Of a stretch of DNA of 15,145 bases, positions 1 to 6,712 are shown one piece after another. This DNA comes from Methylophaga sp. (GTDB lineage: Bacteria > Pseudomonadota > Gammaproteobacteria > Nitrosococcales > Methylophagaceae). Numbering within the stretch: position 1 is the first letter of the stretch; each line of letters opens with the position of its first letter. The translations under genes were made by a program, and so were the position numbers. Location: NCBI GenBank assembly GCA_014762585.1, contig JABURN010000163.1:1-15145 (forward strand), written 5' to 3'. Under the pieces are notes generated by a model. It had not been told where the DNA came from and made no database searches. It saw only the letters and a program-made list of their open reading frames with translations.

Positions 1-1
1 A

Positions 2-736
2 TCTGGTGACCAAAACTCAGCTGTAACAACTCTGGGTCGTATCGGTTGGGGTTATGACTACGCTAACTGGCGTTCACAATTCCGCTACACCACTCCTGAC
101 ATGAACGGTTTCAAAGCTGCATTCGCTATCGTTGATGCGGAAGACTATGCATACCTGTCTGCTGCTACTGGTAGCAAATTCGAAAAAGATCCACGCTACG
201 AAGCACAACTGAGCTATGCAACTGCTTTTGATGGCGGCTCAATGAAGCTGTGGGCTGACTATATGTCACAAAAAATCGACGGTGAAATTGCTGGTGTCGA
301 AGTTGCTGAAGACAGAATCGATGCTTACACAGTTGGTGCTCAAGTCATTTTGGGTGGTTTTGAAGCTGTAGCAACATACTATGACAACGAAGGCCAAGGT
401 ATCGGCGGCTTCGGTGTTCTGGGCGGCTTCGAAACAAATGGTGACGCTCGTGAAGGTGACGGTTACTACGTACAAGCTGGTTACCGTTTCGCAGGCAAAA
501 CCTTCCTTGCAGCATCTTACGGTGAATCTACACTGGATCGTGACAATAACAACGTGACTGCAGGTGGATTTGGCGACTTGGATGCCAACGAAATGGTTAC
601 TGTCGGTATCTATCACGACGTTACAGCTAACCTGAAACTGGTTGCTGAGTATTCTAAAATGGAAACTGAATACTACCTCCAGTCTGACGAAGACGAAGTC
701 GACGTTATCTCACTGGGTGGTTTCGTAACCTGGTAG
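2..736 (+). CDS. Gram-negative outer-membrane porin, 3' part only
   Basis: The reading frame is open from base 2, upstream of the first in-frame ATG at 101, so about 244 C-terminal residues of a longer protein are present and the start lies outside the window. The translation alternates short polar and aromatic stretches separated by Gly/Asp/Asn-rich turns, for example the segment around YYVQAGYRF, as expected of transmembrane beta-strands and periplasmic turns. It ends in GGFVTW, a terminal aromatic residue of the kind recognised by the BAM assembly machinery. This fits the general trimeric porin families that let small solutes cross the outer membrane. Codon choice is strongly biased (many CTG, GGT, GTT, AAC), suggesting high expression. 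A strong terminator follows 45 bases after the stop. Porin class is fairly sure; substrate preference cannot be read from this fragment. Confidence 0.85.
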   Translation, partial: SGDQNSAVTTLGRIGWGYDYANWRSQFRYTTPDMNGFKAAFAIVDAEDYAYLSAATGSKFEKDPRYEAQLSYATAFDGGSMKLWADYMSQKIDGEIAGVEVAEDRIDAYTVGAQVILGGFEAVATYYDNEGQGIGGFGVLGGFETNGDAREGDGYYVQAGYRFAGKTFLAASYGESTLDRDNNNVTAGGFGDLDANEMVTVGIYHDVTANLKLVAEYSKMETEYYLQSDEDEVDVISLGGFVTW

Positions 737-781
737 TCAGCAGTTTCAGTATCAAGTCTCCGGATTTGATATAAAAAACTG

Positions 782-817
782 AAAAAAGCCTCAACCTTCG
801 GGTTGGGGCTTTTTTTT
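782..817 (+). terminator. Rho-independent terminator of the porin gene
   Basis: An A-run at 782-787 leads into a stem of about ten pairs (787-796 with 801-810, one G-T wobble), closed by a TTCG tetraloop at 797-800 and followed by a T-run to 817. It lies 46 bases after the porin stop codon. Confidence 0.93.
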
Positions 818-873
818 GCCTATCGGATTCAAACCGACCGTATAGGTACAGAGAGCAGAAGAGTTTTTAAGCT

Positions 874-975
874 ATCCGCAGATTACGCCGATTTTCACAG
901 ATGGAAAATAATCCTCAGTTACCAACTATGAATACCAAGCATCAATAATCTGTGTCTATCAGCGTAATCTGCGGA
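874..975. repeat. Inverted-repeat hairpin element, empty copy 1
   Basis: The left arm at 874-902 starts ATCCGCAGATTACGCCGATT. The right arm at 946-975 ends CAGCGTAATCTGCGGA, close to its reverse complement. About 43 bases of unrelated sequence lie between them. The same arms occur at 14321-14467 and flank the GxxExxY gene at 1699-2120. The arms are built from reiterated CAGATT-like units. No coding sequence and no T-run are present, so it is neither a gene nor a classical terminator. It lies between the porin terminator and the dhaL promoter; the rest of 818-1013 holds nothing else I recognise. Confidence 0.8.
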
Positions 976-1013
976 CAAAACATCTCACTATTCAGAGTGA
1001 ATAGTCCGGTCCT

Positions 1014-1041
1014 TTGATTGAAAATCCCAAGCCTTTATAAT
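1014..1041 (+). promoter_or_regulatory. Predicted sigma-70-type promoter of dhaL
   Basis: TTGATT at 1014-1019 matches four of six -35 bases. A perfect TATAAT sits at 1036-1041 with a 16-base spacer. The predicted transcription start is near 1048, giving a leader of about 22 bases with AAAAGGA at 1057-1063 in front of the dhaL ATG. Prediction from sequence only. Confidence 0.6.
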
Positions 1042-1069
1042 CCTCGGTACTAGTTGAAAAGGATAAGCA

Positions 1070-1696
1070 ATGACCATCAGCACCCAATCCATCCCACTTT
1101 TCCTAAAAGCCATCAAAGACGAGATTGCAGCCAACGCCGAAGAAGTAACCGCCCTGGACCAGGCGATTGGTGATGGTGATCATGTGACTAACCTGCTCCG
1201 TGGTCTGGAAGCATTGGAAAAGCAATCTGCAGAATTATCAGAAATGGAATGGTCTGCTGCCTTTATGAAAATCGGTATGACGCTGATGTCAACCATGGGC
1301 GGGGCTTCAGGCTCACTGTATGGCAGCTTATTTGTGGCAATGGGCAAAGAAGCTCAAAAGACTGACATGGATACAGCAGGTTTTGCTGATATTTTTGATG
1401 CTGGTGTCACAGCTGTTAAAACGCGTGGCAAAGCGGATCTGGGGGAAAAGACCATGCTTGATACCCTCATCCCGGCTTCCCGCGCCTTAAGTGAAAAAGC
1501 AGATATTGCAGCTTCAGATTTGCTGGATGCGCTGAAAAAAGCGGCTTATGAAGGCATGTTGTCGACTAAGGATATGCTGGCCACCAAAGGTCGGGCATCA
1601 TTTTTGGGTGAGCGTGCCAGCGGTCATATCGATGCGGGAGCGCGAACCAGTCAGTTGATGATTTGTGCGATTGCGGATGTGATTGAGAAAAACTGA
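1070..1696 (+). CDS. dhaL: Dihydroxyacetone kinase ADP/ATP-binding subunit DhaL
   Basis: DhaL is the nucleotide-binding partner that phosphorylates the dihydroxyacetone held covalently by DhaK, giving dihydroxyacetone phosphate in the cytosol. The 208-residue product has the family's usual length. The magnesium-binding triad is in LDQAIGDGDH as Asp30, Asp35 and Asp37. The phosphate loop is MGGASGSLYG near residues 76-85, and the C-terminal GARTSQL motif is present. The ATG at 1070 follows AAAAGGA at good spacing and a convincing promoter. No DhaM phosphotransferase gene is in the window, so whether the phosphoryl donor is ATP or a PTS protein is undecided. Oddly, dhaL converges on dhaK instead of following it, with a GxxExxY gene between. 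A repeat arm begins three bases after its stop codon. Confidence 0.93.
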   Translation: MTISTQSIPLFLKAIKDEIAANAEEVTALDQAIGDGDHVTNLLRGLEALEKQSAELSEMEWSAAFMKIGMTLMSTMGGASGSLYGSLFVAMGKEAQKTDMDTAGFADIFDAGVTAVKTRGKADLGEKTMLDTLIPASRALSEKADIAASDLLDALKKAAYEGMLSTKDMLATKGRASFLGERASGHIDAGARTSQLMICAIADVIEKN

Positions 1697-1698
1697 GT

Positions 1699-2120
1699 AT
1701 CCGCAGATTTCACCGATTAACGCAGATTAAAGACCAACCTTTTGTATTGAAGGCTTTTGGAACCAAAATTAAGAATTAAGCCTTTTTGCAATCGGGATGC
1801 TTTTAAATAGTTAATAACTTGAGCTTCTTCAGTCCCAGACAATTTCTGTAATGCTTTGAGTTCGACAATCACGTTTCCGAAACAAACAAAGTCAGCCTTG
1901 TAAAATGTTCTTAACTGCACGCCTTGATATGTAATTGGTAGCTCCATTTCTCGGACATGTGGAATTCCTCTGACTTCAAACTCCATCTCAAGCGCTTCTT
2001 GATAGACTTGTTCAAGAAAACCACAACCGAGCGAGGAGTGCACGGACATGGCCGCACCTATAATTGCATATGTCTGCTTGTCTTTTGTTAAATCTGCGTT
2101 CTTCTGCGTAATCTGCGGAT
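1699..2120. repeat. Inverted-repeat-bounded unit carrying the GxxExxY gene
   Basis: The left arm at 1699-1730 starts ATCCGCAGATT. The right arm at 2088-2120 ends GCGTAATCTGCGGAT and is nearly its reverse complement. These are the same arm sequences found in the empty elements at 874-975 and 14321-14467. The GxxExxY frame uses the arms as coding sequence at both ends: its stop lies in the left arm and its N-terminal residues 4-15 lie in the right arm. The stretch 2131-2165, reading on the - strand as TTAACCACAGAGGCACAGGG, resembles leaders I associate with this gene family and may belong to the unit. I see no clear target-site duplication. Confidence 0.7.
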
Positions 2121-2130
2121 GACTTTTCAT
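1717..2130 (-). CDS. GxxExxY family protein (PD-(D/E)XK nuclease-like)
   Basis: A 137-residue protein of the GxxExxY family, whose fold belongs to the PD-(D/E)XK nuclease superfamily; the biological role is not known. The naming motif is GFLEQVY at residues 37-43. Putative nuclease residues are in place: Asp80 in KADF, Glu90 and Lys92 in VELKAL, and a following Gln in [10 protein letters not shown] chose the ATG at 2130 because GGGAG lies 8 bases upstream and an SD is lacking for the longer frame, which would add 29 residues and overlap dhaK. Residues [14 protein letters not shown] and the C-terminal FNLR are encoded by the flanking repeat arms, which suggests gene and repeats travel together. 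It lies 46 bases past the dhaK stop on the same strand, so read-through from dhaK could transcribe it. Confidence 0.85.
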   Translation of the reverse strand: MKSHPQITQKNADLTKDKQTYAIIGAAMSVHSSLGCGFLEQVYQEALEMEFEVRGIPHVREMELPITYQGVQLRTFYKADFVCFGNVIVELKALQKLSGTEEAQVINYLKASRLQKGLILNFGSKSLQYKRLVFNLR

Positions 2131-2176
2131 AGGCAACGCTCCCTGTGCCTCTGTGGTTAATTCATTTCTGCAACTA

Positions 2177-3166
2177 TCAACAACCCCAGCGAAGGGCTGC
2201 CGTATGCACCGGCGCATCCCAGTAATGAATCATTTCATCATCCAGCTTAGTGACAGTAATCGAGCAACCAGCCATATCTAACGATGTGGTGAAATTACCC
2301 ACCAGAGAGCGTGTGACCTCAACACCACGTTCCATAAAAAACTGCGCTGCCAAATCATAGACCAGATAGAGTTCCATCAACGGGGTGGCGCCGAAACCAT
2401 TCACATGCAGCAGGATTTTCTGACCTTTGGCTGGCATGAGTTCTTTATCAATGGCAGTGGCCAGGTGCTCGACGATCTCACTGGCACTGCTGAGGTCCAT
2501 CGGTTCACGGCCGCGTTCACCATGAATGCCAACGCCCATTTCAATCTCATTGTCACCAATATCAAAAGTGGGTTTACCCAGAGCCGGCACTGTACAGCTG
2601 CTAAGGGCGACACCCATCGACGCAGTGGCATTCGCCACCTTATCCCCCAACGCTTTGCAGGTGGCTAAGTCAGCCCCTGCTTCAGCGGCGGCACCAACAA
2701 TCTTTTCCACAATCAGTGTGCCGGCCACACCGCGGCGACCCGTGCTGTGGTCTTTGGGGAGCGATACGTCATCACTGACCAGGACAGTTTCGTGCTCGCA
2801 CTCAAGCATTTCTGCGGCGATTTCAAAGTTCATTACGTCACCGGCATAATTCTTAACAATGAACAAAACACCGGCACCGTTTTCGACTTCCTGTGCAGCC
2901 ATCATCATCTGATCCGGCGTAGGTGATGTGAATATCTGACCGGGGCAGGCGGCATCCAGCATGCCTTTACCCACCAGACCGGTATGTAAGGGCTCATGAC
3001 CTGAGCCACCGCCCGAGATCAAAGCGACTTTGGGTTCTTTAACCGGCGCCTTTCGAGTAACAAAATGTGGCTGATGATTAAGCTTAATGATGTCTTCATG
3101 CGCCTTGGCAAAGCCATTCAGGCTCTCTTCCAGTACGCTTTCAACGCCGTTGATCATTTTCTTCAT
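2177..3166 (-). CDS. dhaK: Dihydroxyacetone kinase substrate-binding subunit DhaK
   Basis: DhaK binds dihydroxyacetone through a hemiaminal bond to a histidine and presents it to DhaL for phosphorylation. The 329-residue product is near the E. coli DhaK length. It begins [16 protein letters not shown] and shows the substrate-pocket motifs GGGSGHEP (about residues 52-59), [20 protein letters not shown] (the catalytic Asp region), TGRRGVAGT, and GVGIHGE with the covalent histidine. It ends with the family signature [13 protein letters not shown]. The ATG at 3166 follows GGAG at good spacing, and the gene starts 14 bases after the HAD phosphatase stop, so the two are very likely one transcript. 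Its partner dhaL lies on the opposite strand beyond the GxxExxY unit, an unusual layout because dhaK and dhaL normally follow each other. The C-terminus appears intact despite the neighbouring insertion. Confidence 0.94.
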   Translation of the reverse strand: MKKMINGVESVLEESLNGFAKAHEDIIKLNHQPHFVTRKAPVKEPKVALISGGGSGHEPLHTGLVGKGMLDAACPGQIFTSPTPDQMMMAAQEVENGAGVLFIVKNYAGDVMNFEIAAEMLECEHETVLVSDDVSLPKDHSTGRRGVAGTLIVEKIVGAAAEAGADLATCKALGDKVANATASMGVALSSCTVPALGKPTFDIGDNEIEMGVGIHGERGREPMDLSSASEIVEHLATAIDKELMPAKGQKILLHVNGFGATPLMELYLVYDLAAQFFMERGVEVTRSLVGNFTTSLDMAGCSITVTKLDDEMIHYWDAPVHTAALRWGC

Positions 3167-3180
3167 TGTTTTCTCCGTCG

Positions 3181-4080
3181 TTACAAGGCTTGCTTAAGTG
3201 CTTCAGTCACCGCTTCCAGATCATCTAATACCCAGGTCGGCTGATAGTCGATGTGTTGTAAGTCTTCTCTGGACGACACCCCCGTTAACACCATAATGCT
3301 TCGGATGCCTGCATTGACCGCGCCCAGAATATCGGTATTTAATCTGTCGCCGATGGCGACGGTATTACTCAGATCCGTGCCCAGTTTTTTCAGTGCCTGC
3401 TGGTACAAAATCGGTTCGGGTTTGCCTATGCAGACCGGTTCCACGCCGGTCGCAGCCTGCAAAGCGGCGAGCGTGCCGCCATTACCAATGACTTCACCTA
3501 ACTCCGTCGGCAAGGTGGTATCGGCATTGGTCGCGTAAAACAACGCACCGGCTCGAATATTCAATGTTGCGGTGGCAAGTTTGTCCCAGGTCAGCGTCCG
3601 GTCAAGGCCGGAGACCACAATATCAGCGCCTTCATCAGTGATGCCTTTTGCCGGCTGATTCACCTGATACAAATCGGTCAGCACAAAGCCCTCGGCTTCC
3701 AGCGGTTTTCTGAGTCCATCCTCACCAATCACAAATATGCGTTTCTTATCAGCAGGGAGATTCTCGCGCAGATAAGTCGCGGTCGCCATGCTGGAGGTCA
3801 GAATTTCTTCATGACTGACCGTGATGCCCATATCGGCCAGTTTCTCAATGTATTGCTGCTGGGTCAGGCTGGCATTGTTGGTTGCCAGCACAAAAGGCAA
3901 ATGCTTTTCTCTCAGCAGAGCAAAAAAAGCTTCCAGCCCCGGCAAAGGCTTTTTGCCATGCCAGAGTACGCCGTCCATATCTATAATGAGTCCGCCGATG
4001 TTTTCCAGTATCGTGGTTTTCGCCGTTGTCAAAACACGCCCTCTGATTGCCTTAATATGGTTGCAAAGCGTCGCACACAT
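3181..4080 (-). CDS. HAD-superfamily subfamily IIA sugar/triose phosphatase
   Basis: A 299-residue HAD-IIA hydrolase (NagD / phosphoglycolate / glycerol-phosphate phosphatase type). Motif I is DMDGVLWHG with nucleophile Asp34 and acid Asp36, motif II is in ATNNAS, motif III Lys is in GKPEPILYQ, and motif IV is AIGDRLNTDILGA; the C2-type cap lies between II and III. The frame is open to 4155, but that start would fall inside the divergent hps promoter. The ATG at 4080 has AGGA 7 bases upstream. A TTG at 4030-4032 with GAGGG upstream would give a product closer to family length and remains possible. The gene is 14 bases upstream of dhaK. A phosphatase co-transcribed with a dihydroxyacetone kinase suggests a triose- or glycerol-phosphate substrate, but that is inference from context. 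Confidence 0.85.
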   Translation of the reverse strand: MCATLCNHIKAIRGRVLTTAKTTILENIGGLIIDMDGVLWHGKKPLPGLEAFFALLREKHLPFVLATNNASLTQQQYIEKLADMGITVSHEEILTSSMATATYLRENLPADKKRIFVIGEDGLRKPLEAEGFVLTDLYQVNQPAKGITDEGADIVVSGLDRTLTWDKLATATLNIRAGALFYATNADTTLPTELGEVIGNGGTLAALQAATGVEPVCIGKPEPILYQQALKKLGTDLSNTVAIGDRLNTDILGAVNAGIRSIMVLTGVSSREDLQHIDYQPTWVLDDLEAVTEALKQAL

Positions 4081-4137
4081 CAAATCGTCCTGTCTAGCAG
4101 CTAAAAAGTCGTAAATTGTCGGTTTTTTTGGCAAAAA

Positions 4138-4167
4138 TTGACATATTCGATGCAACTGCTTTATAGT
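4138..4167 (+). promoter_or_regulatory. Predicted strong promoter of hps copy 1
   Basis: A perfect -35 TTGACA at 4138-4143 is followed, after 18 bases, by TATAGT at 4162-4167. The leader to the ATG is about 55 bases. The spacer contains GATGC and CTGC, and TATAGTC follows; all recur in the hps copy 2 promoter. On the opposite strand the same -10 reads CTATAAA, so a divergent start toward the phosphatase gene is conceivable. Confidence 0.75.
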
Positions 4168-4229
4168 CTGCGAGCGTATTTCTTAACGTATACCCAATAA
4201 ATTAAAACCAACATTAGGAGCATGTCAGC

Positions 4230-4871
4230 ATGGCAAAAGCACTTATTCAAATGGCACTGGACTCACTGGATTTCGATCAAACAATGGCACTGGCTGAACA
4301 AGTCGCGCCTTACGTCGACATTCTGGAAGTCGGTACTCCTTGCATCAAATACAATGGTCTGGAAATTGTTACTGCACTGAAAAACAAATTCCCTAACAAC
4401 CTGATCCTGGTTGACCTGAAAACTATGGACGCTGGTGAATACGAAGCAACTCCTTTCTACGAAGCAGGTGCTGATATCTGTACTGTTCTGGGTGTTTCTG
4501 ACAAAGCCACCATGGGCGGCGTTATCAAAGCAGCCAACGCAAGCAACGCAGAAGCTCAAATCGACCTGATCAGCGTTAAAGACAAGAAAGCTGTTGCAAC
4601 TGAAGCAGCTAAAAACGGTGCGCAAATCATCGGTGTTCACACCGGTCTGGACGCACAGGCAGCGGGTCAAACTCCATTTGCTGACCTGAAAGACATCGCT
4701 GGTCTGAACCTGGGTGTTCGTATCTCTGTTGCCGGTGGTCTGAACAAAGACACCATTCAGGATACCGTTCGCGCTGGTGCTACCATCGTTGTAGTTGGTG
4801 CTGCTATCTACGGTGCAGACTCTCCAGCAGAATCTGCTAAAGAACTGCGTGCACTGGTTGACGCAGCCTAA
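4230..4871 (+). CDS. hxlA: 3-hexulose-6-phosphate synthase, copy 1
   Basis: Hps (hxlA) condenses formaldehyde with D-ribulose 5-phosphate to 3-hexulose 6-phosphate, the formaldehyde-fixing step of the RuMP cycle, in the cytosol. The 213-residue product has the usual length and the orotidine-monophosphate decarboxylase-type barrel. The Asp-x-Lys-x-x-Asp metal and catalytic motif is VDLKTMDAGEYE with Asp62, Lys64 and Asp67. His137 is in GVHTGLDAQ. The phosphate-binding segments are SVAGGLNKDT (166-175) and VVVGAAIYG (187-195). TAGGAG lies 9 bases before the ATG. It appears monocistronic, with its own near-consensus promoter and a strong terminator. It is about 80% identical by eye to copy 2 at 6823, with an N-terminal extension of two residues. 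Codon use is highly biased, as expected for a very abundant enzyme. Confidence 0.95.
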   Translation: MAKALIQMALDSLDFDQTMALAEQVAPYVDILEVGTPCIKYNGLEIVTALKNKFPNNLILVDLKTMDAGEYEATPFYEAGADICTVLGVSDKATMGGVIKAANASNAEAQIDLISVKDKKAVATEAAKNGAQIIGVHTGLDAQAAGQTPFADLKDIAGLNLGVRISVAGGLNKDTIQDTVRAGATIVVVGAAIYGADSPAESAKELRALVDAA

Positions 4872-4894
4872 GCGGAAACCAATTTGCACTGAGC

Positions 4895-4932
4895 AAAAAA
4901 AGAACGAGTGGCCCCGGCCGCTCGTTTTTTTT
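4895..4932 (+). terminator. Rho-independent terminator after hps copy 1
   Basis: An A-run at 4895-4901 precedes a GC-rich stem (4904-4913 with 4916-4925, one T-G wobble) and an eight-base T-run at 4925-4932. The A-run makes it potentially active on both strands. Confidence 0.92.
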
Positions 4933-5022
4933 CAGTGCTACATCAGAGACTGTCTTGCTGTGATTGACAGGCTCTAGTGTCAAAAGCTTTACAAGATGGG
5001 TTAAAGTGTTGATGCCAGTCAG

Positions 5023-5046
5023 AAAAAAACCTGTGTCTGACACAGG
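5023..5046 (-). terminator. Orphan minus-strand terminator-like hairpin
   Basis: A perfect 7-base-pair stem (5030-5036 with 5040-5046) has a three-base loop. Reading on the - strand it is followed by seven T (the A-run 5023-5029). On the + strand no T-run follows, so its polarity points to a leftward transcript. No convincing - strand gene lies to its right, which leaves an unseen small RNA as one explanation. The gene-free stretch 4933-5216 otherwise shows only a short palindrome, GAATCGATTC, at 5083-5092. Confidence 0.45.
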
Positions 5047-5216
5047 CGGACTGAATAAAAACAAGCATGTGGCGACACACCGGAATCGATTCATCCTGAC
5101 TTAATCGTGAAACTGCTTCTGGGTTGCCACAAAAAAACTAAAATAGTAATTTACCCGTTGCACCAACCTCGTTATGTTGGGCAGATGGGGTTTAAAAATG
5201 TAACAGGGGTATAATC

Positions 5217-5510
5217 ATGAATGAAAACAAAGGTCTATTTGCTTCGATTTGTGGCTTCTTTAAAAGCTTGTTCTCATCAAGCCCGGCAGCGGAAAGCAAG
5301 CCGGCTGCATCTGCAGATGGTCTGACAGGTGTTGAACGTTACATCAGAAACAAGGCTCAGGGTGGTTCCAACCTGACTGGTGTTGAAAAATACATCAGAA
5401 ACAAAACCACGAACGGCAAGCCACTGACCGGTGTCGAACAATATGTTCGTAGCCAGTCTCAAGCAAAACCAATGACGGGTGTAGAACGCTACATCCAAAG
5501 CAAAGGCTAA
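5217..5510 (+). CDS. Small basic protein with four TGVE-type repeats, unknown function
   Basis: A 97-residue protein I do not recognise as a named family. An AGGGG ribosome-binding site lies 7 bases before the ATG. Residues 6-20 (GLFASICGFFKSLFS) could form an amphipathic helix; there is no typical signal peptide. A Ser/Pro/Ala linker follows. Four copies of an 11-residue unit, consensus LTGVERYIRNK, start at residues 36, 53, 70 and 86, a period of 16-17 residues. Thr-Gly-Val-Glu and the central Tyr are invariant; linkers are Gly, Asn, Lys and Gln rich. The protein is Arg/Lys rich. Codon choice matches the neighbouring RuMP genes. It lies between hps copy 1 and transaldolase, with its own leader. 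Such spaced short motifs usually bind several copies of a partner, so a scaffold or membrane-tether role is conceivable; this is inference only. Confidence 0.8.
   Translation: MNENKGLFASICGFFKSLFSSSPAAESKPAASADGLTGVERYIRNKAQGGSNLTGVEKYIRNKTTNGKPLTGVEQYVRSQSQAKPMTGVERYIQSKG
5322..5504 (+). repeat. Four in-frame coding repeats of the TGVE motif
   Basis: The motif units occupy about 5322-5354, 5373-5405, 5424-5456 and 5472-5504. Spacing is 51, 51 and 48 bases, always a multiple of three. Third-codon positions differ freely among copies (GTT/GTC/GTA for Val, GAA kept), while the protein motif is preserved. That pattern points to selection on the peptide, not to a recent DNA duplication. Confidence 0.85.
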
Positions 5511-5534
5511 TCAGCCTTTAACCCCATCAAGGTG

Positions 5535-5578
5535 ATACGTGGCTGCGTCTCTGGCGCAGCCAGCCCAACACAACGTAT
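5535..5578 (+). other. Hairpin in the gap before transaldolase
   Basis: A 7-base-pair stem (5541-5547 with 5555-5561) is nested inside an outer pair, ATACGT at 5535-5540 with ACGTAT at 5573-5578. No T-run follows, so it is not a classical terminator. It may be an mRNA 3'-end stabiliser for the repeat-protein gene or a leader element of tal. The rest of 5511-5660 shows no clear promoter. Confidence 0.4.
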
Positions 5579-5660
5579 CCCGGATAATTTCAAAACTTAC
5601 AGTCCGCGCTCTTTCAAGCGTGATTGTTGTTTTTAACTTTGAAAACTAAAGGTACATAAC

Positions 5661-6653
5661 ATGGCAAATTTACTTGATCAGCTTAAGGAAATGACCGTTG
5701 TTGTTGCTGATACGGGTGATATTGAAGCAATCAAGAAATACACCCCTCGCGATGCGACAACCAACCCTTCCCTGATTACTGCTGCCGCTCAAATGCCACA
5801 GTATCAAGACATCGTTGACGATACCCTGAAAGCTGCGCGTGAATCACTGGGTGATGACGCACCGGCTTCAGAAGTGGTTTCACTGGCATTTGACCGTCTG
5901 GCCGTTTCATTCGGTCTGAAAATCCTGGACATCATTCCGGGTCGTGTTTCGACTGAAGTTGATGCGCGTCTGTCTTACGACACCGAAGCTACCATCGCCA
6001 AAGGTCGTGACCTGATCGCACAATACGAAGCTGCCGGTGTTGATCGCAACCGTATCCTGATCAAAATCGCCGCAACCTGGGAAGGTATTCAGGCCGCTGC
6101 TGTTCTGGAAAAAGAAGGCATCCACTGTAACCTGACCCTGTTGTTCGGCCTGCACCAAGCCATTGCTTGTGCCGAAAACGGTATTACTTTGATTTCACCG
6201 TTCGTTGGTCGTATTCTTGACTGGTACAAGGCAGACACGGGTCGTGATTCTTACGAGTCACACGAAGATCCAGGCGTTCTGTCAGTAACCGCTGTTTACG
6301 AGTACTACAAGAAGTTCGGTTACAAAACTGAAGTTATGGGCGCAAGCTTCCGTAACATGGGTGAAATCACCGAACTGGCCGGTGTTGACCTGCTGACTAT
6401 CTCACCAAAACTGCTGGAAGAGCTGCAGAACACTGAAGGCACCCTGGAGCGCAAACTGTCTCCGGAAATTTCTGCCAATTCCGACATTGAGAAAATCTCA
6501 ATGGACAAAGACACCTTCGACAAAATGCATGCTGAAAACCGCATGGCTCAGGAAAAACTGAACGAAGGTATCGACGGTTTTGCTAAAGCACTGGAAACAC
6601 TGGAAGAATTGCTTGCCGATCGTCTGGCAAGCCTGGAAAGCGTTAAAGCCTAG
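5661..6653 (+). CDS. tal: Transaldolase (TalB type)
   Basis: Transaldolase moves a dihydroxyacetone unit between fructose 6-phosphate or sedoheptulose 7-phosphate and aldose acceptors, and here would serve the sugar rearrangements that regenerate ribulose 5-phosphate. The 330-residue product is of the long, E. coli TalB-like subfamily. The Schiff-base lysine is Lys135 in [13 protein letters not shown]. Asp17 and the Glu99 segment ([12 protein letters not shown]) are the other catalytic positions, and DATTNPSLI (31-39) is the N-terminal signature. A C-terminal helix-rich tail, residues 295-330, is complete. AAAGG at 5648-5652 precedes the ATG. It sits between the two hps genes in the same direction, but with its own leader. 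Codon use is highly biased. Assignment is firm; the exact promoter was not found. Confidence 0.95.
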   Translation: MANLLDQLKEMTVVVADTGDIEAIKKYTPRDATTNPSLITAAAQMPQYQDIVDDTLKAARESLGDDAPASEVVSLAFDRLAVSFGLKILDIIPGRVSTEVDARLSYDTEATIAKGRDLIAQYEAAGVDRNRILIKIAATWEGIQAAAVLEKEGIHCNLTLLFGLHQAIACAENGITLISPFVGRILDWYKADTGRDSYESHEDPGVLSVTAVYEYYKKFGYKTEVMGASFRNMGEITELAGVDLLTISPKLLEELQNTEGTLERKLSPEISANSDIEKISMDKDTFDKMHAENRMAQEKLNEGIDGFAKALETLEELLADRLASLESVKA

Positions 6654-6685
6654 TCTCAGACTTCGCTCGCTTTCACACGTATTCA

Positions 6686-6707
6686 GCCCGCTCCATTGTG
6701 AGCGGGC
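6686..6707 (+). other. GC-rich hairpin downstream of transaldolase
   Basis: An 8-base-pair stem (6686-6693 with 6700-6707) has a six-base loop, 32 bases after the tal stop. There is no T-run, so any termination would be inefficient or factor-assisted. An mRNA 3'-end barrier is an alternative. Confidence 0.45.
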
Positions 6708-6712
6708 GGGAA

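Noticed and set aside
874..975. Inverted repeat read as a terminator or a riboswitch for dhaL
   Set aside because: No T-run follows, it lies upstream of the predicted dhaL promoter, and copies elsewhere are not tied to a leader, so a dispersed repeat fits better.
2131..2217. 29-residue N-terminal extension of the GxxExxY protein overlapping dhaK
   Set aside because: The ATG at 2130 has its own GGGAG; the extension would run through dhaK coding sequence and repeat-like leader.
4263..4889. 208-codon - strand open frame opposite hps copy 1
   Set aside because: It arises from biased codons of hps; the Cys/Phe/Val-rich translation resembles no protein, and a similar shadow appears opposite hps copy 2.
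4837..5094. 85-codon - strand frame covering the hps terminator and the orphan hairpin
   Set aside because: It reads through two terminator-like stems, overlaps the end of hps and has no credible start signal.
5322..5504. Regularly spaced repeats resembling a small CRISPR array
   Set aside because: Period is a multiple of three, repeats are imperfect at third codon positions and lie in one open frame with a good start; they are protein repeats.
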